A stretch of 64,000 nt of DNA, taken from the NCBI RefSeq assembly GCF_024499015.1, contig NZ_CP098604.1, positions 1,798,001-1,862,000 of the forward strand, in the 5' to 3' direction. How positions within the stretch are numbered: the stretch's first letter is position 1; each line of letters begins with the position of its first letter. Positions 57,501 through 64,000 of the stretch are shown here, one piece after another. This DNA is from Xanthomonas hortorum pv. pelargonii (GTDB lineage Bacteria > Pseudomonadota > Gammaproteobacteria > Xanthomonadales > Xanthomonadaceae). Under the pieces are notes generated by a model. It did no database searches and was not told the origin of the DNA. It saw only the letters and a list, made by a program, of their open reading frames with translations. The position numbers and the translations under genes are program-made.

Positions 57501-58679
57501 ATGTCTGTCCGACGTCTGCTTGCACTGGCCTGCTCGGCCACGCTGTTCACCACCGGCGCCGCATTTGCCGCGCCCGCCGCCGCACCTGCAGCGGCCATTC
57601 CCAAGGCGCAGTGGCCATTCCAGGCCACCACCGTTGCCGATTTCGACGAACCCTGGGCGATGACCTTCCTGCCTGACGGCAGTTTGCTGGTCAGCGAAAA
57701 ACGCGGCTCGCTGATGCGGCTTGATCCCAAGACCAAGCGCAAAAGCGCCATCACCGGCATCCCGACCGTGGCCTACGGCGGCCAGGGCGGCTTTGGCGAC
57801 GTGCTCGCGCACCCGCGCTTTGCTCGCAATGGCCTGGTCTATGTGAGTTACGCCGAACCAGGCGAAGGCGATACACGCGGCGGCGCCGTGGCGCGGGCCA
57901 AACTGACGCTGGATGCCACCGGCGGCGGCACGCTTTCGGACTTCAAGGTGATCTGGCGTCAGGACCCCAAGGTCACCGGTAATGGACACTTCGGGCATCG
58001 GCTGGCGTTCGATCAGGCCGGCAAACTGTGGATCAGCTCCAGCGAACGGCAGAAATTCACCCCCGCGCAGGACATGAAAGCCAATCTCGGCAAACTGATC
58101 CGGCTCAACGACGACGGCAGCGTGCCGGCCGACAATCCCTTCGTTGCGCAAGGCGGTGTCGCCGCGCAAGTGTGGTCGCTGGGCCATCGCAACATCCTGG
58201 GCATCGCGTTCGACAGCAAGGGCCGCTTGTGGGAACACGAGATGGGCCCGATGGGCGGCGATGAGCTGAATCTGATCCAGCGCGGCGCCAACTATGGTTA
58301 CCCGATCGTCTCCAATGGCGACAACTACGACGGCACCCCGATTCCCGATCACAACACCCGCCCGGAATTCGCCGCGCCCAAGATCAGCTGGACACCGGTG
58401 ATCTCGCCGGCCGGCTTTGTGATCTATAGCGGCAAGCAGTTCCCGACATGGCGCGGCAACGGCTTCATCGGCGGGTTGTCGTCGATGGCATTGGTGCAGG
58501 TCTCGCTCGGCGATCAGCCGCGCGAGGTGGCCCGCTACGACATGGGCGCACGTATCCGCGAAGTGGAACAAGGGCCGGATGGCGCGCTGTGGTTGCTGGA
58601 AGACGAAGCCAGTGGCAGCACCGGGCGTTTGCTCAAGCTGACACCCAAGAGCAAGGCCGCAGTCGAGAACGATGCGTAA
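57501..58679 (+). CDS. yliI: exported PQQ-dependent aldose sugar dehydrogenase (YliI family)
   Basis: 392 residues with signal peptide MSVRRLLALACSATLFTTGAAFA. Six-bladed soluble glucose-dehydrogenase-like propeller: DEPWAMTFLPDGSLLVSEKRGSLMRLD, GGQGGFGDVLAHPRFARNGLVYVSYAE, catalytic His in NGHFGHRLAFD, LGHRNILGIAFD, and WEHEMGPMGGDELNLI. Oxidises aldoses in the periplasm with PQQ and Ca as cofactors; E. coli YliI is the relative. GGAGG lies just before the ATG at 57501. A strong hairpin follows the gene, then the IS element. Confidence 0.93.
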   Translation: MSVRRLLALACSATLFTTGAAFAAPAAAPAAAIPKAQWPFQATTVADFDEPWAMTFLPDGSLLVSEKRGSLMRLDPKTKRKSAITGIPTVAYGGQGGFGDVLAHPRFARNGLVYVSYAEPGEGDTRGGAVARAKLTLDATGGGTLSDFKVIWRQDPKVTGNGHFGHRLAFDQAGKLWISSSERQKFTPAQDMKANLGKLIRLNDDGSVPADNPFVAQGGVAAQVWSLGHRNILGIAFDSKGRLWEHEMGPMGGDELNLIQRGANYGYPIVSNGDNYDGTPIPDHNTRPEFAAPKISWTPVISPAGFVIYSGKQFPTWRGNGFIGGLSSMALVQVSLGDQPREVARYDMGARIREVEQGPDGALWLLEDEASGSTGRLLKLTPKSKAAVENDA

Positions 58680-58748
58680 GTTGGTGCATCGCCTGGATCG
58701 CTGCGCCACTGCGTGCTGCGTCAAGTAGCAGCACTGAGTGATGACTCG

Positions 58749-58786
58749 CACCATCGCCATGCGCTCGTTGAGCGCTGGCGATGGTG
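58749..58786 (+). other. long 3' stem-loop after the sugar dehydrogenase gene
   Basis: CACCATCGCCA(T)GCGCT-CGTTG-AGCGCTGGCGATGGTG: a 16-bp stem with one bulged base, no T-run after it. It may protect the message end or help Rho-type termination. The rest of 58680-58902 shows nothing else. Confidence 0.6.
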
Positions 58787-58902
58787 ACGATCAAGCGAAT
58801 TGCTTGGGTGGCGATTTGCGCTGCATAGCGTTAGCTATCGGCCAAACGCGACGCTTTTACAGGCAACTGCATCAGCGCAAACTGGTGATGACTCGCCACT
58901 AG

Positions 58903-59714
58903 GGCCTGTTAACACTAATGGCCCGAGCGATTAAACTATTGGGCATGGAGATCACGCCAGCACAATTTTCTCTGATCGAACACTGCCTGCCGGCGCAGCG
59001 CGGCAATGTCAGCATGACCAACCTGCAAGTGGTCAACGCCATCCTTTACGTTGCCGAGCATGGCTGCAAATGGCGCGGCCTACCCAAGCGCTTTGGCAAC
59101 TGGCATACGGTCTACACACGCATGAACCGTTGGGCCAAGGCGGGTGTGCTGGACCGGATGTTCGCCCAATTGCAGAAGTCCCAGATCGTGCGCATCAAGA
59201 TCGAAGCAGTCTCGCTGGACTCCACCAGCGTCAAGGTCCATCCCGATGGCACGGGTGCATTAAAAAAAACGGCCCGCAGGCCGTCGGCAAGTCTCGCGGT
59301 GGATGGAACACCAAGATTCATATGGTTGCCGCAGATGCTCGAACAGCCATCACCTTTGGATTGACGCCTGGCAACGTGCATGACGCACCTGCAGGCCGCG
59401 CGTTGCTTGAACACCTGGGGCCAGTGGAGCGGCCGATTCATTTGTTGATGGACCGTGCTTACGAAGGCAACGAAACCCGCCAGTTGGCGCTCGATCTTGG
59501 CTTCGTGCCGGTGGTCCCGCCGAAATCCAATCGGGTCGAGCCTTGGGAATACAACCGGGAGATGTACAAGCGGCGTAACGAAGTGGAGAGACTGTTCCGT
59601 CGCTTGAAAGGCTACCGCCGGATTTTCTCGCGCTTCGAGAAGCTGGATGTCATGTTCCTTGGATTCCTCAGCTTCGTCCTAGTCGTTGATGGGCTTCGGA
59701 TGTGTTAACAGGCC
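58903..59714 (+). mobile_element. intact IS5-family insertion sequence (IS427/IS1031-like group)
   Basis: 812 bp. Perfect 13-base terminal inverted repeats, GGCCTGTTAACAC at the left (58903-58915) and its complement at the right (59702-59714). The flanking bases are CTAG on both sides (58899-58902 and 59715-59718), a four-base target duplication; CTAG is a known preferred target of this group. One transposase gene in two frames joined at a run of eight A. Probably a recent insertion between the 3' ends of yliI and the GH3 gene, disrupting neither. Confidence 0.93.
58918..59708 (+). CDS. IS5-family transposase, expressed by programmed -1 frameshift
   Basis: Frame 1 runs 58918-59364 (MARAIKLLGMEITPAQFSL...), frame -1 from before 59262 to the stop at 59708. 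At 59262-59269 there is a run of eight A, a slippery site for -1 frameshifting, as in the IS427 group. DDE residues: first Asp in SLDSTSVKVHPDG, second in LLMDRAYEGNETR, and the Y(2)R(3)E(6)K signature as YKRRNEVERLFRRLK. The start may be the inner ATG at 58945 (MEITPAQF). The fusion would be about 260 residues. Both parts look undamaged, so the element may be active. Confidence 0.88.
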
Positions 59715-59778
59715 CTAGAAACACGGTCATCCGAAAGCGGCGGCTCCAAACGCACCGGCTTCCTCGGAGGACACGCTT

Positions 59779-61950
59779 TCAGCCTTCCAACAACTCAAAG
59801 GTCACTGCCTCGCCACTCTTGGCCGATGCGCAGACCCACACATCGAACAGCCCCGGCTCGGCGCCGAACACGCCCTTGGGGTCGGTGAAGGCCAGCGCAT
59901 CGCGTGCCAGGGTGAACACCACGTCCGTGCTCTCGCCCGGCTGCAACATCACTTTGCGGAAGCCCTTGAGTTCGCGCACCGGGCGCACCCGGCTGGCCAC
60001 ACGATCGTGCACATACAGCTGCACCACTTCTTCGCCTGCAACGCTACCGGTATTGGTCACGCGCGTGGTGATGGTCAGCGCCTGATCCCAACCAACCTGC
60101 GCGCTGCTCAGCTGCGGCGGCGCATACGCAAACGTGGTGTAGCTCAAGCCATGGCCGAACGGATACAACGGCTCGTTGGGCATTTCGCGCCAGCGCGCCT
60201 TGTATTCGGACAGGGTCGGCAATTCCGGGCGGCCGGTGCGCAGATGGTTGTAGAAATACGGCTGCTGCCCGGTCACCTGCGGGAAGCTGATCGGCAACCG
60301 CGCAGACGGGTTGTAGTCGCCGAACAACACATCGGCCACGCCGGTGCCGGTCTGCGTGCCCAGATACCAGGTCACTGCAATCGCATCGGCATCGCGCACC
60401 GCACCGCTCAATGCCAGCGCGCGCCCGTTGCGCAGCAACACCACCATCGGTGTGCCGGTGGCGGCAATGGCTTCGGCCAGCGCCTGCTGTGCCGGCGGCA
60501 ACACGATCTCGGTGCGCGACTGCGCCTCGCCACTGAACCGCTGCGGCTCGCCCAGCGCCAGCACCACCACATCGGCGGCCTGCGCCGCATCGATGGCGGC
60601 GGAAATCCCGCCCGGCAGCGGCTCTTCCAGGCCGCAGCCCGGCACCACGCTCAGATGCTCACCACCGACCACCGCACGCACGCCCTGCTCCAGGGTCACA
60701 TAGCGTTCCTTGTCGCCGAACAAGGTCCAGCAGCCCTCGATGTTCTCGCGGTCCTGCACGAACGGCCCGATCAGCGCGATGTGCTGTCCGCTTTTCTTCA
60801 GCGGCAACACTGCGCCTTCGTTCTTCAGCAACACGATCGAACGCCGCGCCGCATCGCGCGACAACGCATCGTGCGCCGGCAGATGCGCGGTATCGGCTTC
60901 GCGTGCCGGATCCAGCGAGCGATACGGATTGTCGAACAAGCCGATCGCTTCTTTCAGCTGCAGCATGCGACGCACACTCGCATCCAGCGTGGACATCGGC
61001 ACCTCGCCGCTTTCCACCAGCGACGGCAGATGCGCGGCATAAAAGCCGCTCTGCATGCTCAAATCCAGACCGGCCAGGAAGGCTTTTTTGGTCGCATCGC
61101 GCTCATCGGTGGCGTAACCGTGCGCGATCAATTCCATGTCGGCGGTGTAGTCGGAAATCACCACACCGGGGAACTGCCATTCGCCACGCAGGATCTCGGT
61201 CAGCAACTCGTGGTTGGCGCTGGCCGGCACGCCGTTGATGTCGTTGAACGAGGACATCACGGTCAGTGCGCCGGCATCGAAGGCAGCCTTGAACGGCGGC
61301 AGATGCACATCGCGCAAGGTTTGCGGCGCGATGTCCACGGTGTTGTATTCCATGCCCGCCGCCACCGCGCCATAGGCGGCAAAGTGCTTCGGGGTGGCGA
61401 GCAACGAGTCGTCGGCTTTCAAATCGCTGCCCTGAAAGCCGCGCACGCGGGCGGCAGCAAACGCCGCGCCCAGCAGCACGTCTTCGCCGGCGCCTTCTGC
61501 GCCACGGCCCCAGCGCTGATCGCGCGCAATGTCCACCGCCGGTGCGTAGGTCCAGTGCAGGCCAGCAGCGGTCGCTTCGATCGCGGTGGCGCGCGCGGTG
61601 CGCTCGGCCAGTTCCGGCTCGAAGCTGGCCGCTTCGCCCAGCGGAATCGGGAACACCGTGCGCATGCCGTGGATCACGTCGGCGGCCAGGATCACCGGGA
61701 TGCCCAGACGGCTTTCTTCCACCGCCACTTTCTGGATCTGGACGCCCAGCGCGGCGCCAACGCCATTGAACAGCGAGCCGACCCGGCCCTGCCGGACCTG
61801 CTGCAGCACCTCGTCGGCGTTGAGCACATTGGCTTCGGGATTCACGTCCGGCGCGAACGGCCGCACCATGTCGGCGAACACACCCAACTGTCCGACCTTC
61901 TCTTCGACGGTCATCCGGGCAATCAGGGTTTCGATACGATCAGCAGCCAT
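59779..61950 (-). CDS. cytosolic GH3 beta-glucosidase, BglX-like without signal peptide
   Basis: 723 residues from MAADRIETLIARMTVEEKVGQLGVF. GH3 N-domain with DVIHGMRTVFPIPLGEAASF, KHFAAYG and nucleophile Asp in VVISDYTADMELI; the alpha/beta C-domain has RRSIVLLKNEGAVLPL and ALGEPQRFSGEAQSRTEI; the last 100 residues form a fibronectin-III-like domain. E. coli BglX has a signal peptide and this one has none, so it should split imported oligosaccharides in the cytosol. AAGGA precedes the ATG and a LacI-type operator overlaps the leader, so sugar induction is likely. Confidence 0.92.
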   Translation of the reverse strand: MAADRIETLIARMTVEEKVGQLGVFADMVRPFAPDVNPEANVLNADEVLQQVRQGRVGSLFNGVGAALGVQIQKVAVEESRLGIPVILAADVIHGMRTVFPIPLGEAASFEPELAERTARATAIEATAAGLHWTYAPAVDIARDQRWGRGAEGAGEDVLLGAAFAAARVRGFQGSDLKADDSLLATPKHFAAYGAVAAGMEYNTVDIAPQTLRDVHLPPFKAAFDAGALTVMSSFNDINGVPASANHELLTEILRGEWQFPGVVISDYTADMELIAHGYATDERDATKKAFLAGLDLSMQSGFYAAHLPSLVESGEVPMSTLDASVRRMLQLKEAIGLFDNPYRSLDPAREADTAHLPAHDALSRDAARRSIVLLKNEGAVLPLKKSGQHIALIGPFVQDRENIEGCWTLFGDKERYVTLEQGVRAVVGGEHLSVVPGCGLEEPLPGGISAAIDAAQAADVVVLALGEPQRFSGEAQSRTEIVLPPAQQALAEAIAATGTPMVVLLRNGRALALSGAVRDADAIAVTWYLGTQTGTGVADVLFGDYNPSARLPISFPQVTGQQPYFYNHLRTGRPELPTLSEYKARWREMPNEPLYPFGHGLSYTTFAYAPPQLSSAQVGWDQALTITTRVTNTGSVAGEEVVQLYVHDRVASRVRPVRELKGFRKVMLQPGESTDVVFTLARDALAFTDPKGVFGAEPGLFDVWVCASAKSGEAVTFELLEG

Positions 61951-61961
61951 GAGATCCTTGA

Positions 61962-61974
61962 GAAAACGTTTACA
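61962..61974 (-). promoter_or_regulatory. LacI-family operator in the leader of the GH3 gene
   Basis: GTAAACGTTTTC on the minus strand, a near-perfect palindrome around CG of the TGTAAACGTTTACA class bound by LacI/GalR repressors. It lies 12 bases upstream of the start codon and touches the ribosome site (AAGGA at 61955-61959), where a bound repressor would block transcript elongation or initiation. The repressor gene is not in the window. Confidence 0.65.
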
Positions 61975-62207
61975 TGGCCGTCAATTCTAGCCTGACGCGA
62001 CCGCGAGGATGCAACTCTTCTGCCTGTTCAGGCTGATGTTCAGCCCCATTGGCAGACGTTGGGCGGCAAAATGACGACCTGCCTTGCAGTCGCTCACGCG
62101 CCACCGCAACCGTTCAATACCTGCCATCGGTGGGCGCCCGGAAGCTCCAGACGGCCCAGCCGCCGACAACACCGAGCGCTACTGTACGGCCAGAGAGCGG
62201 GCACACC

Positions 62208-62585
62208 CTATAGAGAAGGTGGCACGTCAGCAGAAACGCGCGTGCGCTCGATGAGCACACCCACCGCCTGCGCGCCGCGCACCGCCCCCGGCTTGCTCAA
62301 TTTCAACCGCAGCCAGTGCACCCCAAACTCGTCCAGCACGATCGTCGCGCAGCGCTCGGCCAGCGTTTCCACCAGCCCGAAGTCAGAGCCCTGCACGAAC
62401 TCGATCAGCCGCTTGCTCACCGCCTTGTAGTTCAGCGTGTCGGCGATGTCGTCGCTGGCGGCCGGAATGCGGTTGTCGAACCCCATCTCCAGATCGAACC
62501 GCAGCGTCTGGCGGATGCGCCGCTCCCAGTCGTAGATGCCGATCAGCGCATCGATTTCCAGGCCTTCGATAAAAACTTTGTCCAT
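62208..62585 (-). CDS. folB: dihydroneopterin aldolase FolB
   Basis: 125 residues. Converts 7,8-dihydroneopterin to 6-hydroxymethyl-dihydropterin in folate synthesis. FIEGLEIDALIGIYDWERRIRQTL at the start and LRLKLSKPGAVRGAQAVGV with the catalytic Lys at the end are the family ends; ADTLNYKAVSKRLIEFV is typical. The start at 62585 gives the usual length. Between it and tsaD on the same strand is an 86-bp gap filled with CGATTCC repeats in both orientations. Confidence 0.95.
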   Translation of the reverse strand: MDKVFIEGLEIDALIGIYDWERRIRQTLRFDLEMGFDNRIPAASDDIADTLNYKAVSKRLIEFVQGSDFGLVETLAERCATIVLDEFGVHWLRLKLSKPGAVRGAQAVGVLIERTRVSADVPPSL

Positions 62586-62587
62586 GG

Positions 62588-62706
62588 GTGGGGAATCGGG
62601 AATGGGGATTAGGGAATGGTGAGAAGCACGAGCAACAGCAAAGCAGCACAGAACGAATCGGAATAGCGCTCTTACGATTCCCTATTCCCGATTCCCGAAT
62701 CCCGCG
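62588..62706. repeat. inverted pair of CGATTCC-type repeats between folB and tsaD
   Basis: 62588-62620 reads GGGAATCGGGAATGGGGATT and 62675-62706 reads the complement type TCCCTATTCCCGATTCCCG, so the two face each other and could form a stem. The right copy overlaps the 3' end of tsaD. The whole tsaD-folB gap lies between them. Confidence 0.82.
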
Positions 62707-63736
62707 CCGCCGCCAACGGCGGCAAGCTCGCCATATCCCAGCGCGGCGTCACATGCACCGCCGCATCGGCGCGCTCGCCGGCCTCCAGCCGCAGCGCGCC
62801 GGCGAAGGCAATCATCGCGCCGTTGTCGGTGCACAAGGCCGGGCGTGGGAAGCACACCCGGCCGCCGCGCCGCTGCGCCGCCTCCTGCAGCCGCGCGCGC
62901 AGGCGCTTGTTGGCACCCACGCCACCGGCCACCACCAGCGTGTTGCACTCGGCCGCATCCAGCGCGCGCAGGCACTTGATCGCCAGTGTCTCCACCACCG
63001 CATCCTCGAACCCGCGCGCGATATCCGCCCGCGTGGTGTCGGACTGGTCGCTGGCGCGCCAGGCCAGCAGCACCTGGGTCTTGAGCCCGCTGAAACTGAA
63101 ATCCAGGCCGGGCCGGTCGGTCATCGGTCGCGAGAATTTATAGCGTCCCGGCGTGCCGGTTTCGGCAAGGGCAGCGAGCTGCGGGCCGCCCGGATACGGC
63201 AGACCCATCATCTTGGCGGTCTTGTCGAAGGCCTCGCCGGCTGCATCGTCCAGCGTTTCGCCGAGCACTTCGTAACACCCCAGCGCCTTGACCGACACCA
63301 GTTGGGTGTGGCCGCCAGAGACCAGCAGCGCCACGAATGGCGGCTTCGGCGGGTCGTCTTCCATCAACGGCGCCAGCAGATGACCTTCCATGTGATGCAC
63401 ACCGATCGCCGGCACATCCAGCGCCCAGGCCAGCGAGCGCGCCACGCCTGCACCTACAAGGAGTGCGCCCACCAAACCCGGGCCGGCGGTATAGGCCACG
63501 CCATCGAGTTCGTCGATGCGCAAGCCGGCCTCGTCCAGGGTCTGGCGGATCAGCGGCAGCAACTTGCGCACGTGGTCGCGGCTGGCCAGTTCCGGCACCA
63601 CCCCGCCGTATTCGGCATGCAGCGCAATCTGGCTGTAGACCGCATGCGCGCGTAGCGCCGGCACGCCGGATAGCGCGGTGTCGTAGACCGCCACACCGGT
63701 CTCATCACACGATGATTCGATCCCAAGAACTTTCAC
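62672..63736 (-). CDS. tsaD: tRNA N6-adenosine threonylcarbamoyltransferase TsaD
   Basis: 354 residues. Transfers the threonylcarbamoyl group to A37 of ANN-decoding tRNAs (t6A). [19 protein letters not shown] at the start (GTG at 63736), metal-binding [26 protein letters not shown] and [17 protein letters not shown] are the conserved blocks. The open frame extends to 63757 but the GTG gives the family N-terminus. The last residues, DSGIGNRES, are coded by the inserted CGATTCC repeat and look non-native. Divergent from the promoter at 63907, as tsaD is from rpsU in related bacteria. Confidence 0.95.
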   Translation of the reverse strand: MKVLGIESSCDETGVAVYDTALSGVPALRAHAVYSQIALHAEYGGVVPELASRDHVRKLLPLIRQTLDEAGLRIDELDGVAYTAGPGLVGALLVGAGVARSLAWALDVPAIGVHHMEGHLLAPLMEDDPPKPPFVALLVSGGHTQLVSVKALGCYEVLGETLDDAAGEAFDKTAKMMGLPYPGGPQLAALAETGTPGRYKFSRPMTDRPGLDFSFSGLKTQVLLAWRASDQSDTTRADIARGFEDAVVETLAIKCLRALDAAECNTLVVAGGVGANKRLRARLQEAAQRRGGRVCFPRPALCTDNGAMIAFAGALRLEAGERADAAVHVTPRWDMASLPPLAAARDSGIGNRES

Positions 63737-63906
63737 GGCAACTCGGCAGGCAGGCACATGCGGCCTATTTTCGCAGCTTTTGCGCTGCGCAGATCGGCCA
63801 GGGGCGATATGCGGCGCCGCCGTGCGATCATTGCCGGATCAGGCCCAAACCCACGCGTTTCTAGCGCGTTTCTCATAGGCCTGCAGAAGCAAATCTTGCT
63901 GGGGGC

Positions 63907-63934
63907 TTGCAGGTCGTTGGCAAGTCGTTATAAT
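63907..63934 (+). promoter_or_regulatory. sigma-70 promoter pointing out of the window, probably rpsU
   Basis: TTGCAG (63907-63912), 16 bp, TATAAT (63929-63934). The -10 is perfect. Sequence after it is G/C-rich with CCGGGG hairpin arms. In gammaproteobacteria rpsU (ribosomal protein S21) lies divergent from tsaD at this place; the gene itself is beyond the window, so the assignment is inference. Confidence 0.7.
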
Positions 63935-64000
63935 GCGCGGCTCGCCGGGGCAACCCGGAAATTCCGTCACGCGAGTCCGCTCGCACCCGCCCGGGGCTCC

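Noticed and set aside
58918-59364. Transposase called broken by a frameshift
   Set aside because: The frame change occurs at a run of eight A in the -1 direction, as in programmed frameshifting of the same IS group, and both halves are otherwise undamaged.
60007-61995. 662-codon open frame on the plus strand
   Set aside because: Antisense to the GH3 gene; composition (His/Arg/Gln-rich) is that of an antisense frame.
63917-63934. TTGGCA as the -35 box of the promoter at the right edge
   Set aside because: It is only 6 bp before TATAAT; TTGCAG at 63907 gives the correct 16-bp spacing.

Overview
The window is a 64 kb stretch of high-GC gammaproteobacterial chromosome that looks like Xanthomonas. 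The grounds are the gene content and order (rhlB | trxA-rho; aceK; a monomeric isocitrate dehydrogenase; tsaD divergent from a promoter that should serve rpsU), a Q-rich-tailed type IV secretion effector of the Xanthomonas killing-system type, families of Xanthomonas-like intergenic palindromic repeats, and an IS5-family element in a CTAG target. No rRNA, tRNA or CRISPR was recognised. Species cannot be fixed from the sequence alone.

Layout. 1-4.4 kb: rhlB (minus, cut by the window edge), divergent trxA and rho, rho terminator. 4.5-5 kb: palindromic repeats. 5.1-17.4 kb (minus): a TonB-like periplasmic protein, then a compact five-gene unit transcribed as giant multicopper oxidase -> beta-propeller protein -> SCO -> SCO -> cytochrome c fused to a periplasmic-binding fold. 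This resembles the manganese-oxidase (MofA/MnxG) class and is the most striking metabolic system here. 17.7-27.1 kb: aceK, an atypical LuxR-type regulator convergent with a metacaspase that ends in about 4.5 copies of a 47-residue repeat, monomeric icd, a lipoprotein, a LysM protein, queF. 27.3-36.7 kb: M20 peptidase and, divergently, an MdtABC-like RND efflux operon, followed by a five-copy palindromic repeat array. 38-44.8 kb: HglS-type 2-oxoadipate dioxygenase, several small secreted or membrane proteins, two EF-hand proteins, a HAD hydrolase, a VanX/DdpX-type dipeptidase.

45.2-49.4 kb (minus): a probable contact-killing effector (lysozyme-like fold, Cys/His peptidase-like segment, peptidoglycan-binding domain and Q-rich XVIPCD-like tail) preceded by two paralogous immunity-like genes, one a lipoprotein and one without any export signal. 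49.5-55.7 kb: murein-peptide salvage genes: AmiD-type amidase (minus), then on the plus strand an NlpC/P60 peptidase translationally coupled to an L-Ala-D/L-Glu epimerase, and, after a repeat, a YkuD-type protein coupled to an amino-acid permease. 55.8-58.7 kb: two small conserved proteins, YiaA, a YliI-type sugar dehydrogenase. 58.9-59.7 kb: intact IS5-family element. 59.8-63.7 kb (minus): cytosolic GH3 beta-glucosidase with a LacI-type operator in its leader, folB, tsaD. The right edge carries a sigma-70-like promoter pointing out of the window.

Many long open frames lie antisense to real genes because of the high GC content; they are left out.
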